From positions 1 to 64,000 of the forward strand of contig PYSS01000105.1 in the NCBI GenBank assembly GCA_003049465.1: a stretch of DNA of 64,000 bases, written 5' to 3'. This document shows positions 10,921-20,904 of the stretch, one piece after another. The stretch comes from Magnaporthiopsis rhizophila (lineage: Eukaryota > Ascomycota > Sordariomycetes > Magnaporthales > Magnaporthaceae). Numbering within the stretch: position 1 is the first letter of the stretch; each line of letters starts with the position of its first letter. The notes below the pieces were generated by a model. The model made no database searches. It was given only the letters and a program-made list of their open reading frames with translations, and was not told where the DNA came from. Position numbers and translations under genes: made by a program.

Positions 10921-12121
10921 GGAGGAGCGATGCTGCTTGTGTGTGAAGCTCCCGGGGTCAGTGGTGTGTATCGACGGGTGGCGGCCGGGTTTTCCTCATC
11001 TGCCTCCTTCTTCAGAGGTAGTATGAGCCGTGTGGCCTCGTTGGTGTCTTGCGCTTCTAACAGCTGCCCCGTACGCGTCGAGCGCTGTTTGAAGGTTTCG
11101 CTTCGACGATGTGATCTCCCACGCCGCTCAACAGGTTCCCGGCAATCCATAGCCTGGCTCGCTTGCCGAACGACTCTTGTCCGCTGATTCGGGGCTTGGA
11201 ATCATCTTCATCCTCCGAACCGCTCCGAAACGCATCCCAGTCCCAGACAGGCAAAAGAGGTGTTGAGATGGCCGTTTTGTTGGACCAGAAAAAGGCGTCG
11301 TATTTGCCGTCTTTGTCCCCGAACGGAGTCGAAATCCTGATGGTTTCTGAACAGCACCCGCTCGGCCGTTGATACAGGGCCTCGGCACTCCCTGGAGAAG
11401 ACACGGCAGGTCGCCGGGATGGATATCATGTACAGCCTGCTAGCGCCGGTGCGGACCGCGGGAGAAGCATGGGTGGTGAGGCGTGTCGGTCCGCGTAAAG
11501 TGTCTCCTCTGCTCGTCGCCTTGAGAGTCGACACCGGCACCGCGCCCAGGACCAGTCCCTTACCTCGAAATCACCGCTACGGCTCGCTCGTTCACATCTC
11601 TATGGCCACCTGGTCAGATAGGGCGAGCTGGACAAGCTCGAGGAAACACTCTACCGAGACCAATACGCGGTTCTCCAACCCGGTCCTGATGGTATTCATC
11701 TTTGGAATGGTCATCCTATGCCTGCCAACCGACAGGCTTGACCACCAGACTAGCATTACTATAACCACTCTGTTCTGGTAAGACTTGCCATACCTCCTAG
11801 ATAGTCCGGGAACAATGCCAACCCATCGTCACAGGGCATCGTCGTTCCAAATCTTCCCGCTGTTTCTTGCCTTGTACGGGCTCTTCCAGGCCCTCTGTCG
11901 GTCGGTCAGGGATTCCTGATCTGGACTGGCATAACTGTCGTTGCAACTCTAGTAGTCTAGTTCATGACCCAACGTAGGTTCTGCTCCTTGATTCTTTGTC
12001 TTTCTTCTTCTCTTCCACCCCGTTCCGTGCTTTCTTGGGCAACGTTACATCACAGCTCAGACGGCGTCAACGCATGATTCCGACTTCCAGACAGGCTGGC
12101 TTTGTATACATAGGTAAGCAG

Positions 12122-14635
12122 TTACAAACGCGCTCTTGGTGGTGTCCCCCTATCACCACTCACTAATGGCTCTGCCGCAACAGTGGCCGCAACCCGCCGT
12201 CCAAAATACTGAATCTCGACGGCAGCACCAACGTCCACATGCCCCGGAAGCCAGGCGTATGCAATAGGCTTGCCGATCGTATACCCAAACGCCGCACTCG
12301 TGACGTAGCCCACCGCCTCGCCCGCAACAAACACAGGCTCCTTGCCAAGCACGACGGACGCAGCATCGTCCACAACCAGACACCTTAGCATCCTCTCGGG
12401 CCTAACGCCGCCCGCAAGCGTGGCCGCCTCAACGACCGCCTCGCAGCCCACGTAGCCTAGCTTGCCGGGGTCGACAGCAGCCGCGAGGAGCCCGGCCTCG
12501 AGCGGGCCGTGCTCGGTCGTGACGTCGACGCCGTAAGTCCGGAACCCAGCCTCCACGCGCAGGGCCGCATACGCCGCACGCCCCACGGCCACGGCGCCGT
12601 GCTGCTTCCCCGCTTGGAACAGCGCGTCCCACAGACGCAGGCCGTTGTCGGCCGATGCGTAGATGTGCCAACCCGGCTCGCCGACGAACGAGTGGCCCAC
12701 CATCAGCACCGGCACCCCGGCCACGACGCAGGACCGGACCGTGTTTCGCGGAACCGGCTCGTGCCCCGCAGCGCGCAGGATATCAGCCGCCCGCGGCCCC
12801 CAGAGCCCCACGCCGCAGGTCCCGCCCGTGGCGTCGCGGACGCACGTCCAGCGCTCCGGCGACGCCCGGGCCAGGAGACGCGCCTCGCGGGCAAGGTACG
12901 CGGTATCGGCGGGACCGTTGACGAACAACTGAAAGGTGTCGCCGTAGTCGGCGGCCGCCAGGCGGGCGATCAGCACGTCGCTCTTGATCTTGCCGTGGGT
13001 ATCCAGCAGCAGTGCAAAAGCCAGGCTGCCGACGGGCATCCCCGCGACATCGACAGTCGCCAGCCGCTGCAGCAGCTCCCGGGCTCCCGGGCCCGAGACG
13101 AGCAGCCGGCGGATCGGGGTGAGGTCGAACAGGCCGGCGGCCGAGCGGGTGGCATATGCCTCTGCCGCCACAACGGGGGAGTGGAAGCGCGCGGCCCAGG
13201 GGTCGGGTCGGTGGATGTCGTTCCTCCAGCGACCGGGTGGTAAGGCGTCGACGAGAGATGCGTTGGCTTCGAACCAGTGCGGACGCTCCCAGCCGTTGGT
13301 TTCGAGGAAAAAAGCGCCTAGCTCGTGCTGGCGCGCGAAAAAGGGGCTGACGCGCAGGTCCCGCGGCGACAGGCGCGGCTGTAGCGGGTGCACAACGTCA
13401 TAGACCTCGACAAAGGCCGTTACGCCCGTCTCGGTAACATACTCAGGCGTCAGCTGCACGTCGTCGAAGCGGGCGATATCGCAGTCGGCGGCCAGGTCGA
13501 CGGTCGAGTGGCCCGTCGTCAGCAGCTCGGCGACGGCGCACGCCACGCCTGCCGAATGCGTCACCCACACGGCCTCGGCGACCCAGAAGCCGTCGAGGTG
13601 CGGCGCCTGGCCGACCAGGGGACCGCCGTCGGGCGTGAAGGACATGATGCCGTTGAAGCCCGTGGCCACGGCCGCGTCACCCAGACACGGCATCAACCGC
13701 TTGCTCAGGTCCCAGGCTTCGGCGAAATCGTCTGGCGTAAAGGCCATGCGTGACGGCATGTTGTCATGGTCGACGTGTGCCGGCGTCGGCCCTAGTGACG
13801 ACGCCGTCACGGGAATGGGCCGGTGGCCGTAGTAGCCGATGCCCATCTGCTCGCCGTGCTCGCGGTAGTACAGGTCCCTGTCCTGGTGTCTGAGGATGGG
13901 CAGCCTCGCGCCGTCGACTGTAAGATTCTTGCCCTTTTGCACCGGCACCGCCGTCGTCTTGGCGTACTGGTGACCCATGGGCTGTAGCGGCACGCGCAAA
14001 CCGACCATCTCGCCGAGCTCGACGCCCCAGAAGCCGGCGCACGACAGGACCAGGTCTGCGGGTATCACTTTCCCGGCACTGGTTTCGGCGCCTGTGACGC
14101 GCCCGTCCCGCTGCCGGATCCCCGTCACGCGTGTGTGCTCCAGGTAGCGCACGCGGCCGGTTTTGCGAGTGCGCTCGATGAGCACCTGGACCGCCTTGGC
14201 CGCCAGGGCTAGGCCGTCGGTGGGGAAGTGCAGGCCGCCGAGGACGGCGTCCGGCCCCAGAAGCGGGTAGAGCTCACGGCACTGCTCGGCGGAAAGCAAT
14301 TTTGCCTCGACGCCGTAGGAGCGGGCGTAGCCGTACCGGCGCTTCAGGTCGTGGAGCCGCTCGGGCGTCTCGGCCACCTCGAGCCCGCCGACCTGGTTGA
14401 AGCAGCCGATGGAGAGCAGTTTCTGCACCGTGTACTGCGCGAACCGGCTCAGCGTCTTGGACGGGTTCGTCTGGAACACGAGACCCGGTGCGTGAGAGGT
14501 CGAGCCGCCCGGCATGCTCAGGGGCCCTTGCTCGAGCACGGTGATGTTGGACCAGCCGCGCGAGGCCAGCTCGTCGGCGACGTTGACACCGACGATGCCG
14601 GCGCCGATGATGACGACGCGCTGAGTGGGGTCCAT
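12122..14635 (-). CDS. dimethylglycine dehydrogenase/oxidase-like flavoprotein (DAO + GcvT)
   Basis: Single-exon 837-residue protein. The N-terminal Rossmann FAD site reads VVIIGAGIVGVNVADEL, and STSHAPGL matches the place where DMGDH/sarcosine dehydrogenase covalently bind FAD through His. The D-amino-acid-oxidase fold continues to about residue 400. The C-terminal half is a GcvT/aminomethyltransferase domain (PIRRLLVSGPGAREL...), expected to pass the released methyl to tetrahydrofolate. The family oxidises dimethylglycine or sarcosine. The last three residues, ARL, fit a peroxisomal PTS1 signal rather than the mitochondrial location of the animal enzymes. It shares a 14-bp promoter word with the two enzyme genes to its right. 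The substrate is inferred from domain order and neighbours. Confidence 0.85.
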   Translation of the reverse strand: MDPTQRVVIIGAGIVGVNVADELASRGWSNITVLEQGPLSMPGGSTSHAPGLVFQTNPSKTLSRFAQYTVQKLLSIGCFNQVGGLEVAETPERLHDLKRRYGYARSYGVEAKLLSAEQCRELYPLLGPDAVLGGLHFPTDGLALAAKAVQVLIERTRKTGRVRYLEHTRVTGIRQRDGRVTGAETSAGKVIPADLVLSCAGFWGVELGEMVGLRVPLQPMGHQYAKTTAVPVQKGKNLTVDGARLPILRHQDRDLYYREHGEQMGIGYYGHRPIPVTASSLGPTPAHVDHDNMPSRMAFTPDDFAEAWDLSKRLMPCLGDAAVATGFNGIMSFTPDGGPLVGQAPHLDGFWVAEAVWVTHSAGVACAVAELLTTGHSTVDLAADCDIARFDDVQLTPEYVTETGVTAFVEVYDVVHPLQPRLSPRDLRVSPFFARQHELGAFFLETNGWERPHWFEANASLVDALPPGRWRNDIHRPDPWAARFHSPVVAAEAYATRSAAGLFDLTPIRRLLVSGPGARELLQRLATVDVAGMPVGSLAFALLLDTHGKIKSDVLIARLAAADYGDTFQLFVNGPADTAYLAREARLLARASPERWTCVRDATGGTCGVGLWGPRAADILRAAGHEPVPRNTVRSCVVAGVPVLMVGHSFVGEPGWHIYASADNGLRLWDALFQAGKQHGAVAVGRAAYAALRVEAGFRTYGVDVTTEHGPLEAGLLAAAVDPGKLGYVGCEAVVEAATLAGGVRPERMLRCLVVDDAASVVLGKEPVFVAGEAVGYVTSAAFGYTIGKPIAYAWLPGHVDVGAAVEIQYFGRRVAATVAAEPLVSGDRGTPPRARL

Positions 14636-14922
14636 GATGGGGAGCCCTCAGGTGGGAATCAACAAGACGTCAGGGGTACGAAGAATGTAGCCGAGTGTGT
14701 TTGTGGCATTCAGTACTGTCTAATTACAGCACGGGGCTCACATCCAAAAGATACACCAATATCAAATCCCCCTCGATCCCGTCCAGCACAGCAATCATCA
14801 CACATAATATAGAGCGCCCGGAGCCCGCATCCAATATCGAATGCGGGGAAGGGCAAAGCACGTAGCTCCAAGAAGCAGGACGAGATGACATCGACACAGT
14901 GCCCGGAGGCATCACTTACAAG

Positions 14923-14936
14923 GTCACCTGATCGGC
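14923..14936. promoter_or_regulatory. shared 14-bp word GTCACCTGATCGGC, copy 1
   Basis: Lies about 290 bp upstream of the flavoprotein ATG at 14635 and about 110 bp upstream of a TATA-like TATATTA (minus strand, 14811-14805). The same 14 bases occur at 17417 and 17940. Candidate binding site of a pathway regulator. It contains one CGG triplet of the kind Zn2Cys6 proteins contact. Confidence 0.65.
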
Positions 14937-15000
14937 CTCGTCGGGCCTCTTTTGCCGTGTCTGGTTCGAAACCGGTGTTAGGTTGCCACCGTGGGACATC

Positions 15001-15024
15001 TTTTTTTTTTTTTTTTTTTTTTTT
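15001..15024 (+). repeat. poly(T) tract, 24 nt
   Basis: Uninterrupted T run in the 1.05-kb intergenic stretch 14636-15688, which otherwise holds the flavoprotein promoter and the 3' flank of the Rieske gene. No gene is seen there. Confidence 0.9.
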
Positions 15025-15688
15025 AGTTCGAAGCCGGCACCGTCGGTTATCGGAGGAGAAACCTCCACACCTCCACACCCCTCCACCTTCGGCTGCACGG
15101 CCTGTATGGTGCAGCAGCTGGCTGGATCCCTTGGCAGAGATATGCAGCTTGGTGGGGGTGGGTTTTTTTGGTCTGCCGCTATCTCGTGGCCACACGTCCG
15201 CCAAGTGCTTGGAGAGATATGGTCTGCCGTCCCACGGACTCGTATCTGCAGGCGTTGTGTCCAAATTTGGGCTGCCGTGGGACCGGATTGCTGGTTTTGG
15301 GTTTCCCTTCGGGTTTGTTTATCGTTGCATGGGCGCTGCATCCGACGACGGAGCAAGTACACCCTCCCGGGACCAATCTTGTTTGGTAAGGTGAAAAAGA
15401 AAAAAATTTATTCCGGGATAGGAAGTGTTCGGATGAGAAGCGAGAAATCCAGCAAAGATGTAGAGAGCCCGTTTGTTTAGGTAAGGTAGTGATTTTTATT
15501 CTCATTCTTGATTCAATTATTTCCTAATTGAGCCGGGGAAAAAAAATATTACAGAACCTGGAGCGTTATACAATCTACACGGGGAAACTACACTGCTTTC
15601 ATCCGCCTCGCCGGCATCATGATATGGAGGATGACAAGATAGGAGAAAAAGAAAGGAAAAAAAGACCAAACGCTAAACACCAACATCA

Positions 15689-17068
15689 CTAAAAAGCAAT
15701 AGCCTCATCAAGACACACCCGCGTCCCCTCATCCATGCACGCCTTCTGCTTAGCACACGTCTCAACCGCCTGGCAAAACGCCCTGTCCTCCTTGGTAGCC
15801 TCACTGGCGGCGTCCTTCTCCGGCACCTTCTGGCGGGCGGGCCAGATCTCGGCACCTTCGCTCTTCTCCCGCTCAAAGTGCTCCGTGACGACGTCGCGCA
15901 CCACCTTTTGGAAGTAGAGCGGGCCCTTCTCCAGGTCCGGGTGCAGCTCGCCGTTAACAAAGACGCCGGCGTCGATGTTGCGCTGGGCGTTGGCGCAGAG
16001 GTACTTGTCCTCGGACATGATGCGCTTGTACATGTCGCTGATGGTCTTGAAGTCCTCGTCGCCGCTGTTCTTGTTGCGGTACACCTCGTACCGCATCTGT
16101 GACTTGTTCGGGCCGAAGGGAACGAAGCGTTGGATCATGAAGAAGTGTGGACTGTGAGAATGTTTGTTTTCCATGGGTTAGATAACTGCCGGTAGGAAGG
16201 GTACTAAGCTGAGAGGTAGACTGCTGACTTACGACACGTTCATGGACGCGTTCGGCCAGTAATACGTCGCCGCCACCCGGAACCCGTTGGCGATCTGCTC
16301 GGCCGTCGGCTGGCCAAAGTGCTGCACGTAGGCCTTGTCCGTGTGCACAAAGTACGAGTCCAGGTCCGCGATGGACGGGATGTCTGGGTGCGACGTCGGG
16401 CAGTGGTAGCACTCGTTGTAGTTGTCGGCCAGGATCTTCCAGTTCCAGGCGCCCTCCATGTCCCACTGGTGGTCGAAGACGTAGTCGTCAAAGTTGTAGT
16501 GCTGGAACCGCTCCTGCTCGTCGATGCCGGCAAAGTCATCGGACCACGCGATCTCGGGCTTCTCGCCCGCGTCCATGTTGACCCAGACGAAGCCGTTGCG
16601 GTCAATGTGAACGTGGATGGGAAACAGACTGTTCTTGGCCCGGTCGAAACCGGGGAGGTCCTGGTAGCCGGGAGCCTTGGCAAGGTTGCCCTTGAGGCCG
16701 TAGGACCAGCCGTGGTAGCGGCAAGAGAAGACGTAGCTGTTGCCCTCGTCCTTGGTCACGACGGGGAAGGCGCGGTGCCGGCACACGTTGTGCATGGCGT
16801 GGATCTCGCCGTCCTTGCGGTCGCGCACGATGATGAACTGGTAGCCCGCCACGTCGTAGCGAACCCAGTCGCCCGGGTTGGGGATGCGCGCCTTGTGCGT
16901 CGTGAGCAGCCACTTGCGCGAGAAGATGGCCCGCCGCTCCAGAGAGTACATGTCCTGCGACGTGTACCATTCTGCCGGCAGAGCCCGCACCGCTGCCTTT
17001 TCTTCTGCGGGAGGCGAGGGTGCGCCGCCGTCGACCGTCCTGCCGAAGAAGGATTTGAATAGAGACAT
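15689..17068 (-). CDS. Rieske [2Fe-2S] mono-oxygenase (glycine betaine/choline type)
   Basis: Alpha subunit of a Rieske non-haem iron oxygenase. Exons 17068-16233 and 16151-15689 (GT-AG intron, 81 nt) sum to 1299 nt (432 aa). Rieske cluster: CRH (about 98) and CRYHGWSYG (about 118). Mononuclear iron site: DNYNECYHCPTSHP (about 215), with the two His and a downstream Asp as usual. ECYHC is the form I associate with bacterial glycine-betaine oxygenases (GbcA-like), whereas plant choline mono-oxygenases read differently. No reductase partner is encoded in the window. A TATATA sits at 17217-17212 (minus strand), and a copy of the shared word lies 349 bp upstream of the ATG. Predicted to remove a methyl from betaine or a related quaternary amine; choline, carnitine or stachydrine are alternatives. 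Confidence 0.85.
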
Positions 17069-17416
17069 GTTTGTGGTGTGACACGAGCGATGTGTTGACT
17101 GGAGGAGATGGTATCAAAGATGCACTGACATAAACTAATTGGTATCTAGATAGCCATCATAAGAATACATCAGAGCAGAGCCAGGGTCCCGTTGACAAGG
17201 CTCAGGCCCTCTATATAGTCATCCCGGCCCGCGCCAGGGCTACACAGACCGAAAGGTTAGCTTATTAGGTACCTATCTCCTACATAGGTGGCCATGAGGA
17301 ACGCTTCGTCCTCCCAACACTTGCCGTCCGGGACGGGAACTCCTGGCCAAAGTCGAAGACGTCAGAACAACAGCCTTGGGGAAACGGCCGGGGGAGGTAC
17401 CGTTCCCCGTTCGCCG

Positions 17417-17430
17417 GTCACCTGATCGGC
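17417..17430. promoter_or_regulatory. shared 14-bp word GTCACCTGATCGGC, copy 2
   Basis: In the 1.3-kb divergent promoter, 349 bp upstream of the Rieske ATG and about 200 bp upstream of its TATATA. Identical to the copies at 14923 and 17940. Confidence 0.65.
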
Positions 17431-17939
17431 CATCCAGGAGAACCAGGGTGTTCGGACCGTGCCGTTGGGATGAAGGAGCTTATCACCGGCGAGCGCAATG
17501 CTAGGTTTCTAGATAGTTTTTTTTACCCCTTTACACACCCTACCGAACGGCCTGGACCCCGGATTTCTCCAGGCGAGCAAAGGTGACCCCTGCATGTGTG
17601 ACTTATCTAGCGTCTGCCCCATGGCTCTCGTGACCTAGGGAAAATGACCTATTGGGCATGACCTGCCGCGTAGGTATTAACCCGGCTGCAGCTTACCTAT
17701 GCCCAACGCAGCGGGACGCCCGACCGAAGAGGATGCGGGGTGTGGATGTCGTGGAACCGGTCTAGAGCACGAGTCGGCCTGTGCGTTTGAGTCGGCAGCT
17801 GCAGGAGTGCTGGATCCACTCACTCAGACCGGAAGTGCCATCTGGCGTGGAGCGTTAAGAGTATTCGGCTCAACTGTATGGGTTACCCCATCAGTGCCAC
17901 GTCGGTGAGTCGACAACCGCCAGACGGCCCTCCAGCCGC

Positions 17940-17953
17940 GTCACCTGATCGGC
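17940..17953. promoter_or_regulatory. shared 14-bp word GTCACCTGATCGGC, copy 3
   Basis: 429 bp upstream of the amine oxidase ATG (18382), in the same divergent promoter as copy 2 and in the same orientation on the plus strand. The rest of 17069-18381 shows no coding sequence. Confidence 0.65.
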
Positions 17954-18381
17954 ATCTTGGCCCGCCAACCTCTGATATCATCCGTAGCAGCATCCCGATC
18001 TCGGACCCGCCTCGCCCATCCCATCGCCGCTCGGGGTAGGGTCACCGCCTGGGCGGGCCGTGATGATGTCGAGATGACTGCCTGATGTACTTAACCACTG
18101 GGGCACGTACGTGTACATTTTTCGCCCCGGAGTTGGAAATGGAATCTCTGCCAATGGCCTGATACCCAACCAGCCAGCCAACCCAGGGAAGCACTGAACT
18201 TGGGGCTGACTTGCAACCCACATCCACTCACCCCTCCTCCTTTTACGCAACATCCCAATCACGCCGACGAGCCCCCCTCCCACGCGGGTGCTCACGGGGT
18301 CCCCGACAAATCCGGCTCGCAGACGCCACAACGTAACAGCCGAGGTGCTCGCCAAAACCGGAACGGACAGAAAAAAAAAAT

Positions 18382-19761
18382 ATGTCGGCAGATGGACACA
18401 CCCCCTCGTACGTTATCGTCGGCGCCGGCGTCTTCGGCGTGTCGACAGCGTACCACCTGATCCGCAAGCACCCGGGCGCGAGCGTGACGCTGCTGGATCG
18501 CGATGCCATCGACGCCGAGTCGCGCGTGGCCGCGTCCTGGGACTGGAACAAGGTGGTACGGGCCGATTACGACGATGCGGCCTACTGCCGGCTCGCGCTC
18601 GAGGCCCAGGACGTCTTCAAGACGGACCCGCTGTGGCAGCCTTTCTTCCACCAGACGGGCGTCTACTGGATCTGCCGCAGCGACTATGCGCGCGAAGTCA
18701 TGACGCACCACAAGGCCCTGGGCCGAGGTGACGATATCGTGGCCATGCCCGTCGCCGAGGCGCGGCGTCTGTATGGCGGCATCTTCGAGGACGCCGACTA
18801 CAGCGGCGCCAAGGAGGTGCTGATCAACCGCGCCAGCGGCTGGGCGGCAGCCGGTGACTGTCTGCGGGCTGTGACGCGCGCGGCCGAGGAGCTGGGCGTG
18901 CGCTATGTCGTGGCCGAGGCGGCGTCGCTGGAGCTGGACTTGCACAGGGGCAGCTGCAAGGGCGTTCGGACCGCTGACGGGAGGACCTTTCGAGCGGACC
19001 GCACGATCCTGTGCATGGGGGCCTTCACGCCCAAGTTTCTGGAGATGAGCGCGGCGGCGACCGGGGTCGAGGCCCTTTCCGCCGGCGATAGGATCCTGGC
19101 AGCGGGCATCGCCACGGGCATGGCAGAGCTGGACGAGGAGCAGCACAAAAAGTACGCCGATATGCCCGTCGGGTTCCAGGGATATGTCGGATTTGGTAAG
19201 TCTTTTCTCACCATCTACAGTTGGAGGACATGATTCTGATGTTCATGGCCAGGGAAACCCTTCATCGGCACTCTCCCGCCAACCAAGGACAGGGAGCTCA
19301 AGTGGTGGGGATCCAAGATCTTCTCCAACACGACGGAAATCCTGCCCGGCAGGAAGGTGTCGGCGCCGCCAGCAGCGAGAGACTACCGGCAGTGGGACGT
19401 GTCGCGGCGGCTCAAGGGCGACATTATCGAGCAGAGGGAGCTCTGGTACGGTAGCAAGAGCAGGAACTGGAAGATGACCAAGCACAGGATCTGCTGGGAC
19501 GCCTTCACGACCAGCTCCGACTTCATCATCTCGCCCCACCCTGCGGCGCGGGGGCTGTACGTGGCCACGTGCGGCTCCTTCCACGGCTTTAAGTTCTTTC
19601 CGGTGCTGGGCAAGTGCGTGATGCAGATGCTGGACGGCGAGCTTCCGCCCGAGCTGGCCACCAGGTGGGCCTGGGACCGCCAGCGGCCAGACCACCTGCA
19701 GAACCCCGAGTATCCCAATTCGGAGCTGAGGGAGCTGGGGGATACGCTGGCCAAGTTGTAG
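18382..19761 (+). CDS. FAD-dependent N-methyl/amino-acid oxidase (sarcosine oxidase family)
   Basis: Exons 18382-19195 and 19253-19761 sum to 1323 nt (440 aa). The FAD fold begins YVIVGAGVFGVSTAYHL. The C-terminal motifs RICWDAFT and CGSFHGFKFFPVLGK are those of the monomeric sarcosine oxidase / fructosyl-amino-acid oxidase / pipecolate oxidase group; the Cys of RICWDA is the likely covalent FAD anchor. It ends AKL, a PTS1-type tripeptide, as expected for an H2O2-forming peroxisomal oxidase. It is divergent from the Rieske gene and shares the 14-bp promoter word. In this context sarcosine to glycine is the most economical role; fructosyl-amino-acid oxidation remains possible. Confidence 0.88.
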
Positions 19762-20256
19762 TTAGTACCAAAATGCGTGCGGGTATTTGGCCCCCACCTA
19801 CCTACCAGGTAGCCACCCCTTCTTATCTTAGGCACCTAAAACACACCCCGCTTGGCAACGATGACACGCCAAGGTTCGCTCCTGCAGCACGCAATGCCCG
19901 TCGCGCCTGCCACCAGACCTATTAGTTCCGACGGACTACAGTCTGCAGCGGGCAGGCGCCCCATTGGCTGGCTCCTGCATTATCCATGACCAATCGACCA
20001 CTCTCCCATATAACCTCTCCCTCTCTCTCCGCACGTGGCCTGCTGTGTTCGGTCGTTGCGGCACTGTGTTGTTATATGTAGAACCGGCACCATTCATTGG
20101 TGACATCACAGTCTGCCCGGTCCTTTTTCCCGCCATTCGGTCTTTTTGTCCGTCGCTTCCTTTTCCAACAGCCTGGCCGGGTGTCACTTCCTCCTATTGT
20201 GCTATCTAACCCTCTCGCTGCCGCCGGCGACTTCCAGTGCTGTCCGCCAGCTTGAC

Positions 20257-20849
20257 ATGCCGCCGCCCGACCCAGAACCGTCTACTAGCTCCAGCATTTC
20301 AGCGGCCGGCTCTCGTGGGAGAAGGCGTTTGCACCATGCCTGTCTTAACTGCAGGTCTGTCCCTGCGGCCTTTGCCAAATCGACCCATTTGCACTTGGCG
20401 TTGCTCATTGCGTTGCATTCCGTCCCCCATGCTCGGATCTCGGATATGTCGCTGATGCGCAGTCTGCCTATAGGCGCAAGAAGACTAGGTGCCCAGGCGA
20501 GAAGCCGGCATGTTCCAGCTGCGCACGCTTGTCGCAGTCATGCTCGTACCCTGCCTTAAGGAGACCCTCCCAGAGCGGCGGAAGATCAGTAAGCACCATC
20601 GAAATAAACAGCCACAAAACGATAAAGGAAGAGGCTTTAACCCACCCCAAGGACGAGAGGCTGCAGAACCTGGAAGACAAGCTGGACCTCCTGCTCAGCG
20701 GGGCGAGCATGTAATACGACCCCAGCCACCACAGGTCTAGCACCAAGACGGGCGTGCTCTTTGGAGACCATCTGACGAGCTTGTTGAACCTAGCCACCGT
20801 CACCACGCGCGTCCAAGCAAGCAGAAAGACAAGCAACCGCAGACCCAAA

Positions 20850-20904
<55 letters not shown>

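Noticed and set aside
11057..11781. Open frames on both strands between desaturase and flavoprotein
   Set aside because: Short, without recognisable motifs, and not connected by convincing splice sites.
14950..14990. B-box-like GGTTCGAAACC suggesting a tRNA
   Set aside because: No matching acceptor stem or A box; the motif is part of a small palindrome.
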